A stretch of DNA of 64,000 nt, from positions 3,662,501 to 3,726,500 of the forward strand of contig NZ_CP095049.1 of the NCBI RefSeq assembly GCF_022919135.1. The letters run 5' to 3'. Of this stretch, positions 8,525 through 18,005 are shown piece after piece. Every line of letters begins with the position of its first letter. Within the stretch, counting starts at the first letter, position 1. The position numbers were made by a program, and so were the translations under genes. A model generated the notes under the pieces. The model was not told where the DNA came from. It saw only the letters and a program-made list of their open reading frames with translations, and did not search any database. Origin of the DNA: Hymenobacter cellulosivorans (GTDB lineage: Bacteria > Bacteroidota > Bacteroidia > Cytophagales > Hymenobacteraceae).

Positions 8525-9439
8525 TTACTGGGCCGAAAACCGGAAGGCGGCCGGCGTCAGGCCGGTTTTGCTTTTAAACAAGCGGGTAAAGTACTGCGGG
8601 TACTCGAACCCCAGCTGAAAGGCGGTTTCGTTGATGCTCAGCGAGGTGCTTAGCAGCAGGTGCTTGGCCTTCTCAATCAGCCCGTGGTGCAGGTGCTGCT
8701 GGGTGTTTTGGCCGGTGAGGGTGCGCAGCATGTCGCTCAAGTAAGCCGGCGACACGTGCAGCTGGTCGGCGAAGTGCTGCACCGTGGGCAAGGGCTGCTC
8801 CCCATCTTGGGCCAGATACGCCGTCAGCAGGGTTTCAAAGCGGGTCAGCAAGTCGTGCTCGGCCGTGCGCCGGGTCAGAAACTGGCGGTGGTAGAAGCGG
8901 TTGGCGTAGCTGAGCAGCACCTCCAGCTGCGACACCAGCACGTCGTGGCTGAAGGCGTCGATGGCCTGCTGGTACTCGTGCCGGATGCTGTTCATCAGGC
9001 CTTCTAGGGTCTGTTCTTCCCCGTCGGAGAGGTGCAGGGCCTCGTGCACGGCGTAGGAAAAGAACCCGTAGCTGCTAATCTTCTTGCCCAACGGGTACTT
9101 GAGCAGCAGGTCGGGGTGAAAGACCAGCATCCAGCCGCTGATCTGGGAAATGTCGACCCCATCGGAGCCCTCACAGTACTGGCCCGGGGCGTAAAAAGCC
9201 AGCACGCCCTGACTGAAGTCATAGGGTCGGTGCCCGTAGCGCAGACTGCCCTGCATGTTTTTCTTGAGCGCAATAATGTAGAGCTGCCGCAGCACCGGCG
9301 TAGTAGGTGGCACCAAATGGCGGGTCTTTTCCAGGTCAATGACGGTGAGCAGCGGGTGGGCGGGCGGCGGAAACCCGAAGTGCTGGGTGAAATCCGATAC
9401 CGTGGACAACGTTTTGAATTCTCGGGCCGACTGTTTCAT
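8525..9439 (-). CDS. AraC family transcriptional regulator
   Basis: A 304-aa regulator. The N-terminal 180 residues form a probable cupin-like effector domain (TTPVLRQLYIIALKKNMQGS...ISGWMLVFHPDLL). The C-terminal 100 residues carry the two AraC helix-turn-helix units (VQHFADQLHVSPAYLSDMLR and NETAFQLGFEYPQYFTRLFK). It heads a run of minus-strand genes with an alpha/beta hydrolase and two aldo/keto reductases and may regulate the reductases, which share a 30-bp upstream element. The effector is unknown. Confidence 0.9.
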   Translation of the reverse strand: MKQSAREFKTLSTVSDFTQHFGFPPPAHPLLTVIDLEKTRHLVPPTTPVLRQLYIIALKKNMQGSLRYGHRPYDFSQGVLAFYAPGQYCEGSDGVDISQISGWMLVFHPDLLLKYPLGKKISSYGFFSYAVHEALHLSDGEEQTLEGLMNSIRHEYQQAIDAFSHDVLVSQLEVLLSYANRFYHRQFLTRRTAEHDLLTRFETLLTAYLAQDGEQPLPTVQHFADQLHVSPAYLSDMLRTLTGQNTQQHLHHGLIEKAKHLLLSTSLSINETAFQLGFEYPQYFTRLFKSKTGLTPAAFRFSAQ

Positions 9440-9512
9440 AAGAAGGATGGAAGTGGTTGCTAATTGTCGCCCGCGGGCCGTTAAGCTACAAACCCGCCGG
9501 GGCCCCCACAGG

Positions 9513-10388
9513 TTAAAGCACCGCCCGCAGAAACGTCAGCACTTCGGCCTGCAGCTCCCGCTGAAACTGGGCCCGGTCGAAGCCGGGCGGGTCCTGAGAT
9601 GGGGCAAAGGCCTGGCTGATCCGCTCGGTGGGAAAGGGGCTCAGAAAAGAAAAATGCCCGGCATTGGAAACTACTCGGTGCTGCACCTGGGCCGGATCCG
9701 GCACACCCTGGAGCACGTTCTGGCCGTGCCAGGGCAGCGTGTGCTCGTCTTTCTCGGCGGTAAGCAACAGAATGGGCACCCCCACCTGGCGCAAGGTTTC
9801 GGGCTCCCGAAACCAGGGCGTGGCCGGTGCCAGCAGCACCAAGGCCCGGATGCGGCTATCTGCCGGCGTCGGAATCGGGCGCGGCTGCCCGTCGGCCGAC
9901 TCGTGGGGCAACGTAGTAGGTGTGCCGCCGGCCAGAGCCAAGGCAGTGTAGCCGCCCAGGGAATGACCAATCAGGGCCACCGAACCGGGAAGTGCTACGG
10001 GCCCGATTTGCGGGTCCTCCAAGAGGGCGTTGAGGGCCAGCTGCAAGTGGCGGGGACGGGCCGTCAGGTTCTGCGGAGTGCCGGCCCAGCTGTCGTTCGC
10101 GTGGTTGTTATGCGGGTGTTCCGGCAGGCCTATTATGAAACCCTCACTCGCCAGAGAGTGCGCCAGGGTGCGGTATACCATGCCCGAGCCGCCGGTGCCG
10201 TGGGAAATCAGGACTACAGGAAACTGCCCGGCTGCGGGAGAGGCGTTTCGGGCTACGCTCAACAGATAGGGCCCCAGGGCTTCCGGCTGTTCCGGCTCCT
10301 GGCCTGGGTAGAGGAGGACCAGGGGCAGCGTCAGGTTCAGAGTAGCGTCAGGTACGTCGAGGCGGCGGTATCCTACCGGGTAGCCCAT
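9513..10388 (-). CDS. Alpha/beta hydrolase, PAF-acetylhydrolase/dienelactone hydrolase-like
   Basis: A 291-aa protein with the alpha/beta hydrolase triad: nucleophile Ser in GHSLGGYTAL, the oxyanion-hole motif LISHGTGGSG and the catalytic His in SNAGHFSF. The N-terminus (VGYRRLDVPDATLNLTLPLVLLYPG) matches the beginning of esterases of this group, which supports the ATG at 10388. The frame continues to a TTG at 10439, but that codon lies inside the terminator hairpin of the upstream gene. No signal peptide is seen, so it is probably cytoplasmic. Substrate is unknown. Confidence 0.8.
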   Translation of the reverse strand: MGYPVGYRRLDVPDATLNLTLPLVLLYPGQEPEQPEALGPYLLSVARNASPAAGQFPVVLISHGTGGSGMVYRTLAHSLASEGFIIGLPEHPHNNHANDSWAGTPQNLTARPRHLQLALNALLEDPQIGPVALPGSVALIGHSLGGYTALALAGGTPTTLPHESADGQPRPIPTPADSRIRALVLLAPATPWFREPETLRQVGVPILLLTAEKDEHTLPWHGQNVLQGVPDPAQVQHRVVSNAGHFSFLSPFPTERISQAFAPSQDPPGFDRAQFQRELQAEVLTFLRAVL

Positions 10389-10437
10389 GCAGTCAGATGT
10401 AGTTCGGCTGGCAAGTACGGTATTTACCCGAAGTGCC

Positions 10438-10472
10438 AAAGGCGGGGCCGCACCAGGCTCGGCCCCGCCTTT
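10438..10472 (-). terminator. Terminator after aldo/keto reductase 1
   Basis: 13-bp perfect stem AAAGGCGGGGCCG / CGGCCCCGCCTTT directly after the stop of the reductase at 10475. It separates that gene from the hydrolase downstream. Confidence 0.75.
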
Positions 10473-10474
10473 GG

Positions 10475-11470
10475 CTAAAATCCCTCCGGATACGCGGCGC
10501 CGGCTGAGCTGCCCACCGGCATAATGGCCTCCAGCTCCGCCAGCTCGGCCGCACTCAGCGTGAGGCTGACGGCGGCCACGTTCTGCTCCAGATACTTGCG
10601 GCGCTTGGTGCCGGGAATAGCTACTACGCCCTGGGCCAGCACCCAGGCTAACGCCAGCTGGGCGGCCGTCACGCCCTTGGCCTGGGCCAGGCTTTGGAGC
10701 TTCTCGACCAAGGCCAGGTTCTTATAAAAATTCTCGCCCTGGTAGCGCGGGAAAAACCGGCGCGAGTCGTTGGCCTCGAAGTCGTCCGGCGTCTTGATGT
10801 CGCCCGACAAGAAGCCCCGGCCCAGCGGCGAGTAGCCCACAAAGCCGATGCCCATGTCGCGGGTGGCCTGTAGTACGCCGTCTTCCTCTACGCCCCGGTC
10901 GAAGAGAGAGTACTCGGTTTGCAAGGCCGTAATCGGGTGCACGGCGTGGCCCCGGCGCAGTTCTTCGGCCGTTACTTCCGACAGGCCCAGAAAGCGCACC
11001 TTGCCTTCTTCCACCAGGCGGCTCATGGCCCCCACGGTGTCTTCCAGCGGGGTGTTGGGGTCGATGCGGTGCAGGTAGTACAGGTCCACGTAGTCGGTTT
11101 GCAGGTTGCGCAACGACCGCTCGATGCTCTTGCGCACGTACTCGGGGCGGCCGTTGTAGCCGCCGGCCCAGTTTTCCTGGTCGTCTACTTCAAAGCCGAA
11201 CTTGGTGGCCAGAATAATTTCCTGACGCCGCCCGGCAATGGCCCGGCCCACCAGCCGCTCGTTGTGCATGGGCCCGTACAGGTCGGCGGTGTCGAGCAGG
11301 TTGATGCCCAGTTCCAGGGCCCTATGAATGGTGGCTACGCTTTCCACCTCGTCGGCCTCGCCGTACACACTCATGCCGTTGATGCCGCCGGTCATGCCCA
11401 TGCAGCCCAGGCCTTGCACGGGTACTTCCAACCCCTGGCTGCCCAGGGCTACTTTATTGATGGTGCTCAT
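10475..11470 (-). CDS. Aldo/keto reductase 1
   Basis: A 331-aa NADPH-dependent oxidoreductase with a TIM-barrel fold. The catalytic tetrad is visible: Asp in LLDTADLYG, Tyr in the same stretch, Lys in [10 protein letters not shown] and His in LYYLHRIDP. The [14 protein letters not shown] segment is the usual cofactor-phosphate loop. It resembles general aldehyde reductases of the YakC/AKR13 type. The second reductase lies directly upstream in the same orientation and has the same 30-bp element before its start. Physiological substrate is unknown. Confidence 0.9.
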   Translation of the reverse strand: MSTINKVALGSQGLEVPVQGLGCMGMTGGINGMSVYGEADEVESVATIHRALELGINLLDTADLYGPMHNERLVGRAIAGRRQEIILATKFGFEVDDQENWAGGYNGRPEYVRKSIERSLRNLQTDYVDLYYLHRIDPNTPLEDTVGAMSRLVEEGKVRFLGLSEVTAEELRRGHAVHPITALQTEYSLFDRGVEEDGVLQATRDMGIGFVGYSPLGRGFLSGDIKTPDDFEANDSRRFFPRYQGENFYKNLALVEKLQSLAQAKGVTAAQLALAWVLAQGVVAIPGTKRRKYLEQNVAAVSLTLSAAELAELEAIMPVGSSAGAAYPEGF

Positions 11471-11540
11471 TTCGTGTTCCGGTTAGAATGAAGAATAGTT
11501 TCTACCTGACAAAGGTCCGTCGCCAAGCTGCCTAGCGAGG

Positions 11541-11570
11541 TATACAAACCCGCGCTTCTGCAACACAAAA
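11541..11570 (-). promoter_or_regulatory. Shared upstream element of aldo/keto reductase 1
   Basis: A 30-bp block beginning (plus strand) TATACAAACCCG and ending CTTCTGCAACACAAAA lies 71 bp upstream of the reductase ATG. A copy with 28 of 30 identical positions lies 75 bp before reductase 2 (12694-12723). Conservation at the same distance suggests an operator or promoter rather than chance. Confidence 0.5.
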
Positions 11571-11575
11571 CGCGG

Positions 11576-12619
11576 CTACTGCCAGCCCTGCACGCTACCG
11601 CCCCCAAATACGGCCTTTTTGAGCACCGACCAGAACCGGTCCTGAAACGGGTCCAGAATGCTGGCCTCGTCCAGCGACTGGAGCTGCGCGGGCGTGAGCT
11701 GAATATCGAGTGCGGCCACACTTTCGTGCAGCTGCGCCACCTTGCTGGCCCCCACGATGACCGAGCTGATGCCGGGCTGCTGTGCCACCCAAGCCAGGGC
11801 CACTTGGGCCAGGGGCCGGTTTAGCTCGGCCGCCACGGGCCGCAGCGCGTCGAGCACTTGCCAGTTGTGGTCCGTAAATTTCATGTTGCCGAAGGGGTTG
11901 GGGCCCGTAAGCCGGCCTTCGCCGCTGGCTCCGGCGCCTTCGCGCTGGTACTTGCCGGCCAGAAAGCCCGCCGCCAGCGGACTCCACGGCGTGATGCCCA
12001 AGCCTAGGTCCCGAGCGGCCGGTACGTGCTCCTGCTCAATGCGGCGAGCCACCAGGGAGTATTCCACTTGCAGGGCCACGGGGCCGGGGATGCCGTGGGC
12101 AGCGGCCAGCGTGGCGGCTTTGGTGGCGTACCAGGCGGGCACGTTGGAGAAGCCGAAGTAGCGGATCTTGCCCGTCCGCACCAGGTCGCCCAGGGTGTGT
12201 AGCACCTCTTCCACGGGCGTCACCGAGTCGTAGGCGTGCAGCCAGTAGAGGTCCACATAGTCGGTTTGGAGGCGGCGCAGGGAGCCTTCCAGGGCCCGGT
12301 GAATGTTCTTGCGCCCGTTGCCGCCCACGTTGGGGGTGTTGGCCTGTCCGCCGAAGCTGAACTTGGTAGCCAGCACCAGGTGGTCGCGCAGGCGGCGCTC
12401 GGCCACGAAGCGGCCCAGCATTTCTTCACTCTGCCCGCCCGAGTACACGTCGGCGGTGTCCAGGAAATTGCCGCCCGCGTCTACGTAGGCATTGAAAATG
12501 GCCTGGGAAACGTCGTCGTCGGAGCCCCAGCGGGCGGTGCCGAAGGTCATAGTGCCCAGGGCCAGCGGGCTAACAATAAGGCCGGAACGGCCCAGGGTTC
12601 GGAAATTAGTAAGTGACAT
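11576..12619 (-). CDS. Aldo/keto reductase 2
   Basis: A 347-aa NADPH-dependent TIM-barrel oxidoreductase with catalytic Asp/Tyr in FLDTADVYSGG, Lys in LVLATKFSFGG and His in LYWLHAYD. The C-terminal loop SSVIVGASKVAQLHESV binds the cofactor. The ATG at 12619 gives the canonical MSLTNFRTLGRSGLIVSPLA start; the frame is open further upstream but the extra residues come from the intergenic repeat. It may cooperate with or duplicate the function of reductase 1; the two proteins are distant paralogues. Confidence 0.9.
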   Translation of the reverse strand: MSLTNFRTLGRSGLIVSPLALGTMTFGTARWGSDDDVSQAIFNAYVDAGGNFLDTADVYSGGQSEEMLGRFVAERRLRDHLVLATKFSFGGQANTPNVGGNGRKNIHRALEGSLRRLQTDYVDLYWLHAYDSVTPVEEVLHTLGDLVRTGKIRYFGFSNVPAWYATKAATLAAAHGIPGPVALQVEYSLVARRIEQEHVPAARDLGLGITPWSPLAAGFLAGKYQREGAGASGEGRLTGPNPFGNMKFTDHNWQVLDALRPVAAELNRPLAQVALAWVAQQPGISSVIVGASKVAQLHESVAALDIQLTPAQLQSLDEASILDPFQDRFWSVLKKAVFGGGSVQGWQ

Positions 12620-12693
12620 CAGGCAAAGTTTGAGAGTGGTGCTGCCATACAAGTAGCTTTGCCAAAGGTCTGGCTTACACACTTCGTAGGGCC

Positions 12694-12723
12694 TATACAA
12701 ACCCGGACTTCTGCAACACAAAA
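12694..12723 (-). promoter_or_regulatory. Shared upstream element of aldo/keto reductase 2
   Basis: Second copy of the 30-bp block seen at 11541, with 28 of 30 positions identical, 75 bp upstream of the start at 12619. Confidence 0.5.
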
Positions 12724-12763
12724 TGGGGTTAATTGCTAGTTGATTGTTGTCCGTTGTTAGAAC

Positions 12764-12925
12764 TGTCATCCTGAGCTCTGCGAAGGACCTTCCTCCGTGT
12801 TTTGCTAAGCTTTCTTCAACGCGAAAAGCACTTTCCTGCCAGCGAAGAAAAGGGCTTGGGCACAGTGGCAATACGCCGTAGTGGGGTAGAGAAGGAAGGT
12901 CCTTCGGCTGCGCCTCAGGATGACA
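12764..12925. repeat. Inverted repeat pair around 100 bp
   Basis: Left arm 12764-12793 starts TGTCATCCTGAG and ends CGAAGGACCTTCC; the right arm 12894-12925 is its near reverse complement, with only the central 5-7 bases different. TGTCATCCTGAG...CGAAGGACCTT arms are a recurrent intergenic repeat type in several bacterial genomes. No open reading frame lies between the arms. Confidence 0.65.
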
Positions 12926-12944
12926 GATCCAAAATGAACACGCA

Positions 12945-12982
12945 CAAAAAAGCCCTGACTACCACGGTAGCCAGGGCTTTTA
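12945..12982. terminator. Terminator after pdhB
   Basis: A6 run, stem GCCCTGaCTAC / GTAGcCAGGGC, loop cacg, then TTTTAT, 22 bp after the pdhB stop (minus strand). Confidence 0.85.
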
Positions 12983-13003
12983 TAGCAATCAGAAGCCTAA
13001 ATA

Positions 13004-13987
<984 letters not shown>

Positions 13988-14167
13988 AATCAGCTTACAG
14001 GAATTCGAAACGTCAGAAACAAAATGCCGGAAATTTTCCGGCCCGTAAAGCTACAACCCGCAGCCGGGACGGGCAAGCACGATTATGATTCAAGTTTAAC
14101 CGAGCAACGCGAACCACTGACACGCTCTACTGAAGCGAGGAGGTCGTAGCGGCAAGCATCGGCTGGA

Positions 14168-14638
14168 TTACCATTCAATGTTGGTCTTTACTTCTGCCGT
14201 CATCCGTTCCCACTTCGGGTTGTCCATGCCTAGGGCGTAACCGACGTTTTTGAGCAGGCCCCGCGGTGAAAACCAGGACCAGCGTTTAAATAGGGGCTTT
14301 CCCCGCAACGATGCAGGATATACTACCTCGGTTATGCCTTGTGTGTATTGCTCATAAGTGTAGGCCGAGGTATCGTTGCGGAAGCTAAAGCCGAAGAGTT
14401 GCTCCAGTTGTGCTAAGGTATCTGACGCTACCAGATCGGTGTTGAAGTAGTGAATAGCTTGGGTTTTATCCACCAATACGATAAAGCTGCTTTCATCATC
14501 TACTACCAGACGTGGGGCCCGCCCAATCAGCCGCACATCCTCCACGGCTAAGCGAAAGGAAGGGGAGAAGCGCACCGTGCCAACTTCCCGGACCGGCTTG
14601 CCGGTAAAGGTGATAATGTGTTGGTTAATAGAAAGCAT
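14168..14638 (-). CDS. Hypothetical protein
   Basis: A 156-aa protein that I do not recognise. It is mixed alpha/beta without a signal peptide or membrane helix and contains a segment SSFIVLVDKTQAIHYFNTDLVASD and a Trp/Phe-rich part (LFKRWSWFSPRGLLKNVGYALG). It starts 12 bp after the stop of the OmpA/TPR lipoprotein on the same strand, so the two are probably co-transcribed. Confidence 0.7.
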   Translation of the reverse strand: MLSINQHIITFTGKPVREVGTVRFSPSFRLAVEDVRLIGRAPRLVVDDESSFIVLVDKTQAIHYFNTDLVASDTLAQLEQLFGFSFRNDTSAYTYEQYTQGITEVVYPASLRGKPLFKRWSWFSPRGLLKNVGYALGMDNPKWERMTAEVKTNIEW

Positions 14639-14650
14639 AGCTGCTAGGTG

Positions 14651-16459
14651 TTACCGCAGGGCTTCCAGGAACACTTTTCCGGCGGCGTAATCCCGGAACT
14701 CCAGGTCCTCGACGGCACGCTGGGCGTAGGTGCGGTCGAGCTGCACGGCGCGGATCAGGTACTGGCCCATCTGGGCTTCGTCCTGGCGGCGGGCGGCCAC
14801 TACGGCCAGGCAGTAGTAGGCCATCGGGTCGTTGGGCTTGAGGTCCAGGGCTTCGCGGTAAATGCCGGCCGCGCCGTCGTAGTTGCCTTTCAGCAAGTAA
14901 ATCAGGGCCCGGTTCATCGTGTTCTGGTAGCTTTTTCCGCTGTAGCTGATGCTGCCCAGGGCGTCATCGAGCTGTCCGACCTCGATTTCCAGGGCGGCTT
15001 TATCGGCAAATACCTTTTCCAGCACCGGCCGCGGCCCGCCGAGCTTGATGGCGTAGTCGTAGTTCTGCAGGGCTTCGAGCCGGTCGCCGGCCCGGTGGTA
15101 GGCGGTGGCCACGCGGTAAAACAAGTCGGCAGTGGGGTTGCGGTGGGCGGCCAGGGTGAAGTTGGTAGCGGCCCGGCGCAGGTAGGCTTTGCGCACCTTG
15201 TCGCTGACTTCCTTTTCCGAGCGCTGCAAGAGCACTACGGCCAGGTTGTGGTAGGCTTCCCAACGGCCGGTGGTAGCCACCGCGGTTTCGTAGATGCGCT
15301 GCTTTTCGGCCAGCAGCGGCGTGAGCGTAGCCGAGTAGCGCAGCTCTTCAGGGGTGAGGGCATCGGCCTCCATTTCCTTCTCCACAATCTTTTTGGAGAG
15401 CAAATAGATTTCCGAGTCGTAGCGCTTGGGAGCGGTGTACTCCACGGCTACGGTGCCGAAGCGCATCACCGGGTAGATGTACTGCTCGATATAGTCGTAG
15501 AAGGAGAGGTCCCGCAGCTGCCTCTCTTTCTGGGCAAAGCTGCCCTTGGAGTCGTTGATGAGCATGACCACCGAGTCAATCTGGGCCGGCTTCAGGGCCG
15601 AGTTCTGCACCTTGTTCAGAAACAAATCCCACCGCCGATGGTAGGCCACAGTTTCAAACTGAATGTTGCTGACCTTATTCAGATACGAATCGGTGTCGAC
15701 GCGCTTTTTATAGTAGCGCATCAGGCCCTGCACCCGGCGGTCGGCCAGGCGGGCGTCGCGCGAGTCGATAGAGTCAGGCGAGTGGCCGGCGGCTATCATC
15801 ACCTTCTTGGTGTGCTGGTTGGCCTCAATGAAGTCTTCCAGGGCCTGCACATTGGTGCCCAGGTAATTGCGGATGGCGGCGCTGCCCTGGTCGAAAAAGA
15901 AGGGCAGAATGCGGGTGCCACTCATGTTGTTGTCGGCCGTTTCGGGCAATAGGCCAATGGCCGTATCCTGACGCACCACCAGCCGGCCCGTCGTGACGAT
16001 GCCGCGGGCCAACCGAAACTGCGTACCCTTCACCCGCTTGCCGTTGGGCTTGAGCTGGTGGGCATCGGGCAAAGCCAGTAGCTCGCCGGGGCTTTTGCGG
16101 GGCGAGTAGGGAAAGGAAAACTGCTTGGTGATGACCAGCTCGTCTTTTTTCTCGGTGTCGTAGGTGTACTCGCCCGAGACGAAGGTCAGGCGGCCCACGG
16201 TGTCTTCGCGCAGGCCGTTGTCGTAGCGGTAGCTCAGGCCCAGGTTGTAGGCGTTGCCCTTCTTGAGGTGCTTAGCCGGTACCCGGGCCGTGACTTCAAA
16301 CAAGACGTTTTCGCCGTTGCTTTCCAGCACCGAGGGCTGCACCGTAACTTGCTGGCCTTCTTGCGCAACCTTTAGCATCCGGGGCAACGTACAACCCGGC
16401 AGTGCGGCCGCGGCCAGCACTACCCACACGGACGGAAACAGGCGCAAATAAACTTTCAT
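14651..16459 (-). CDS. OmpA-like/TPR outer-membrane lipoprotein
   Basis: A 602-aa protein beginning with a lipoprotein signal peptide (lipobox LPGC, Cys 23). A beta-rich N-terminal half is followed by an OmpA-like peptidoglycan-associating segment (about 190-300), including a motif resembling the OmpA-C helix, GHSPDSIDSRDARLADRRVQ. About residues 400-600 are tetratricopeptide-like repeats (YYCLAVVAARRQDEAQMGQY). It is probably anchored in the outer membrane and has an envelope scaffold role. A second ATG two codons upstream (16465) is possible. It is followed closely by the 14168 gene. Confidence 0.75.
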   Translation of the reverse strand: MKVYLRLFPSVWVVLAAAALPGCTLPRMLKVAQEGQQVTVQPSVLESNGENVLFEVTARVPAKHLKKGNAYNLGLSYRYDNGLREDTVGRLTFVSGEYTYDTEKKDELVITKQFSFPYSPRKSPGELLALPDAHQLKPNGKRVKGTQFRLARGIVTTGRLVVRQDTAIGLLPETADNNMSGTRILPFFFDQGSAAIRNYLGTNVQALEDFIEANQHTKKVMIAAGHSPDSIDSRDARLADRRVQGLMRYYKKRVDTDSYLNKVSNIQFETVAYHRRWDLFLNKVQNSALKPAQIDSVVMLINDSKGSFAQKERQLRDLSFYDYIEQYIYPVMRFGTVAVEYTAPKRYDSEIYLLSKKIVEKEMEADALTPEELRYSATLTPLLAEKQRIYETAVATTGRWEAYHNLAVVLLQRSEKEVSDKVRKAYLRRAATNFTLAAHRNPTADLFYRVATAYHRAGDRLEALQNYDYAIKLGGPRPVLEKVFADKAALEIEVGQLDDALGSISYSGKSYQNTMNRALIYLLKGNYDGAAGIYREALDLKPNDPMAYYCLAVVAARRQDEAQMGQYLIRAVQLDRTYAQRAVEDLEFRDYAAGKVFLEALR

Positions 16460-16633
16460 AGGCAAAAAGCTAGGCAGGACGGAGGCGGGGCAGAAATTCT
16501 GGCCTACAAACGTAAAAACTGCCGCGAGGGGTCAGAAATTGTGCTCAATTGTAGTAGCTGAGCTTGCCGTCCGGCGGTTTTCTTGTTATTTTGAGGAGCA
16601 GTAACCGGTTCAACCGGTTAAAAATGAGGAGCT

Positions 16634-16852
16634 ATGAAACGATTAACCGACTTCATCGAACAGCAGAGCTTTGGCGTCTGCAATGCTTTGGGGCAGCGTT
16701 TGGGCTTCTCTAGCAGCAGCGTGCGGCTCTCCTTTGTCTACGCGTCGTTTTTCACCTTTGGCTCGCCCATCGTGCTGTACTTCGCCCTGGCCTTCTGGAT
16801 GAACGTGCGCCGGGCCATGCGCCGGCAGCGCAGCACCGTCTGGGACCTATAG
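16634..16852 (+). CDS. PspC domain protein
   Basis: A 72-aa membrane protein of the PspC/phage-shock-like group. It has an amphipathic N-terminal part (FGVCNALGQRLGFSSSSVRL) typical of the PspC domain, followed by one long hydrophobic helix (FTFGSPIVLYFALAFWM) and a basic C-terminus. Full-length PspC domains are about 60 residues, so this is a domain-only member. Function in envelope stress is assumed from the family. The stop codon is the first triplet of an octamer repeat. Confidence 0.8.
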   Translation: MKRLTDFIEQQSFGVCNALGQRLGFSSSSVRLSFVYASFFTFGSPIVLYFALAFWMNVRRAMRRQRSTVWDL

Positions 16853-16894
16853 GTGAGATGGTGAATTAGTGAAATGGTGAGTTTGTGAGTGAGC
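16850..16894 (+). repeat. Octamer-periodic array, copy 3
   Basis: Starts at the PspC TAG stop and continues with five degenerate 8-bp units (for example TGAATTAG then TGAAATGG). On the opposite strand the last eight or so codons and the stop of the GT2 gene are read through the same array, so the array ends both genes of a convergent pair. Confidence 0.7.
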
Positions 16895-18005
16895 TACTTT
16901 GACTAGTGGCAGTGTTTGGTGCGTGCAGTGTGGTACCAAAATCTTTCGGGCTAAGCTGGCTGAAGGCGCGGATGCCTTGGCCGAAGTAAGCCCAAACCAG
17001 GCTTCCCTGGTAGACGCCCGGCCGCTGGTGGGTGAGCTGCTTCTGCGGGTTTTCCTGGCGCTTTTGCTTCCAATAAGCCCGTTGCTTGTAAAAGTCGCGG
17101 TGGGCGCGCAGAATGGCTTTGAAGTCGCCGGTGTTGCCTTGGAGCAGAAAGCGCAGGGCCGCCACCCAGTCCAGCATTAGCCGAATGAGGAGCACGTCGG
17201 TTAGCTCGGCCTCGGCCACGTTCTTATACACCAGGGCTAGGCCGTTGCGGAAGTTGAGGTAAGTTTTGCGCGGGTTCGACTTGTGCAGCGTGCCGCCACC
17301 CACGTGAAAGACCGTGCTGCCACCGTGGTACCACACCTGCTGCCCCACATTCCAGAGGCGCCAGCACAGATCAATTTCCTCCATGTGAGCAAAAAAGGTT
17401 GACTCCAGGCCGCCCATTTGGTGCCAGGAGGCGGCCCGCACCAGCATGCAGGCGCCAGTGGCCCAGGCTACCGGCCGCGGGTCGTCGTACTGGCCCAGGT
17501 CTTTTTCCAGGGTGTCGAAGAGGCGGCCACGGCAGAAGGGGTAGCCCAGCCGGTCGAGGTAGCCCCCGCCGGCCCCGGCGTACTCAAACAGCTCCCGCTG
17601 CGTGGTTTCGGTGCTGTACTGCCGGATTTTGGGCTGGCAGGCGGCTACTTCCGGCCGGGTTTCCAGCAGTTCTCGCAACGGAAGCAGCCAGCCGGGCGTC
17701 ACCTCCACGTCGGAGTTGAGCAGCATATAATACTTGGCCTCCACCTGCTGCAAGGCCCGGTTATATCCGTCGCAAAAGCCCAGGTTGTTGGGGTTGCGGA
17801 TGATTTCTACCGTCGGAAACTCCTGGCCCAGAATTGCTACCGAGTCATCCGTGCTGGCATTGTCGGCCACGATGATACGGGCCCCGTCGGAGTGGGCCAG
17901 CACGGCGGGCAGAAACTGCCGCAGAAATTGCTGCCCGTTCCAGTTCAGAATCACCACGGCCACGTCGGCGCAGAGGCCGCCGGGCGCGGCCGGATTAGAG
18001 GCCAA
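16866..18005 (-). CDS. Glycosyltransferase family 2
   Basis: A 379-aa cytoplasmic or peripheral transferase with the GT2 fold: VAVVILNWNGQQFL at the N-terminus, IIVADNASTDDSV, and LLNSDVEVTPGW (the DXD-type metal site). The ATGACMLVRAASW and EEIDLCWRLWNVG segments match rhamnosyl/dolichol-type GT2s with a HMEEID catalytic motif. Substrate is unknown. Its start overlaps the ybaB 3' end by 11 bp, so they are likely co-transcribed. The last about ten residues (SSSLTNSPFH) are encoded by the octamer repeat and are probably not original. Confidence 0.85.
   Translation of the reverse strand: MASNPAAPGGLCADVAVVILNWNGQQFLRQFLPAVLAHSDGARIIVADNASTDDSVAILGQEFPTVEIIRNPNNLGFCDGYNRALQQVEAKYYMLLNSDVEVTPGWLLPLRELLETRPEVAACQPKIRQYSTETTQRELFEYAGAGGGYLDRLGYPFCRGRLFDTLEKDLGQYDDPRPVAWATGACMLVRAASWHQMGGLESTFFAHMEEIDLCWRLWNVGQQVWYHGGSTVFHVGGGTLHKSNPRKTYLNFRNGLALVYKNVAEAELTDVLLIRLMLDWVAALRFLLQGNTGDFKAILRAHRDFYKQRAYWKQKRQENPQKQLTHQRPGVYQGSLVWAYFGQGIRAFSQLSPKDFGTTLHAPNTATSQSSSLTNSPFH

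Larger units (their letters stand above)
12620..13003. other. 384-bp intergenic region made largely of repeats
   Basis: No gene seen. From left to right it contains the shared reductase upstream element (12694-12723), a heptamer-periodic stretch (12734-12760), an inverted repeat pair (12764-12793 and 12894-12925) around 100 bp, and the pdhB terminator. Confidence 0.7.

Noticed and set aside
10389..10439. TTG start for the alpha/beta hydrolase
   Set aside because: The codon lies inside the terminator hairpin of the upstream gene; the ATG at 10388 matches the family start.
14648..15952. Long open frame (434 codons) opposite the OmpA/TPR gene
   Set aside because: Its translation is repetitive Val/Gly/Gln/His-rich shadow sequence; the minus strand encodes a clear lipoprotein. 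High GC leaves few stop codons in the antisense frame.
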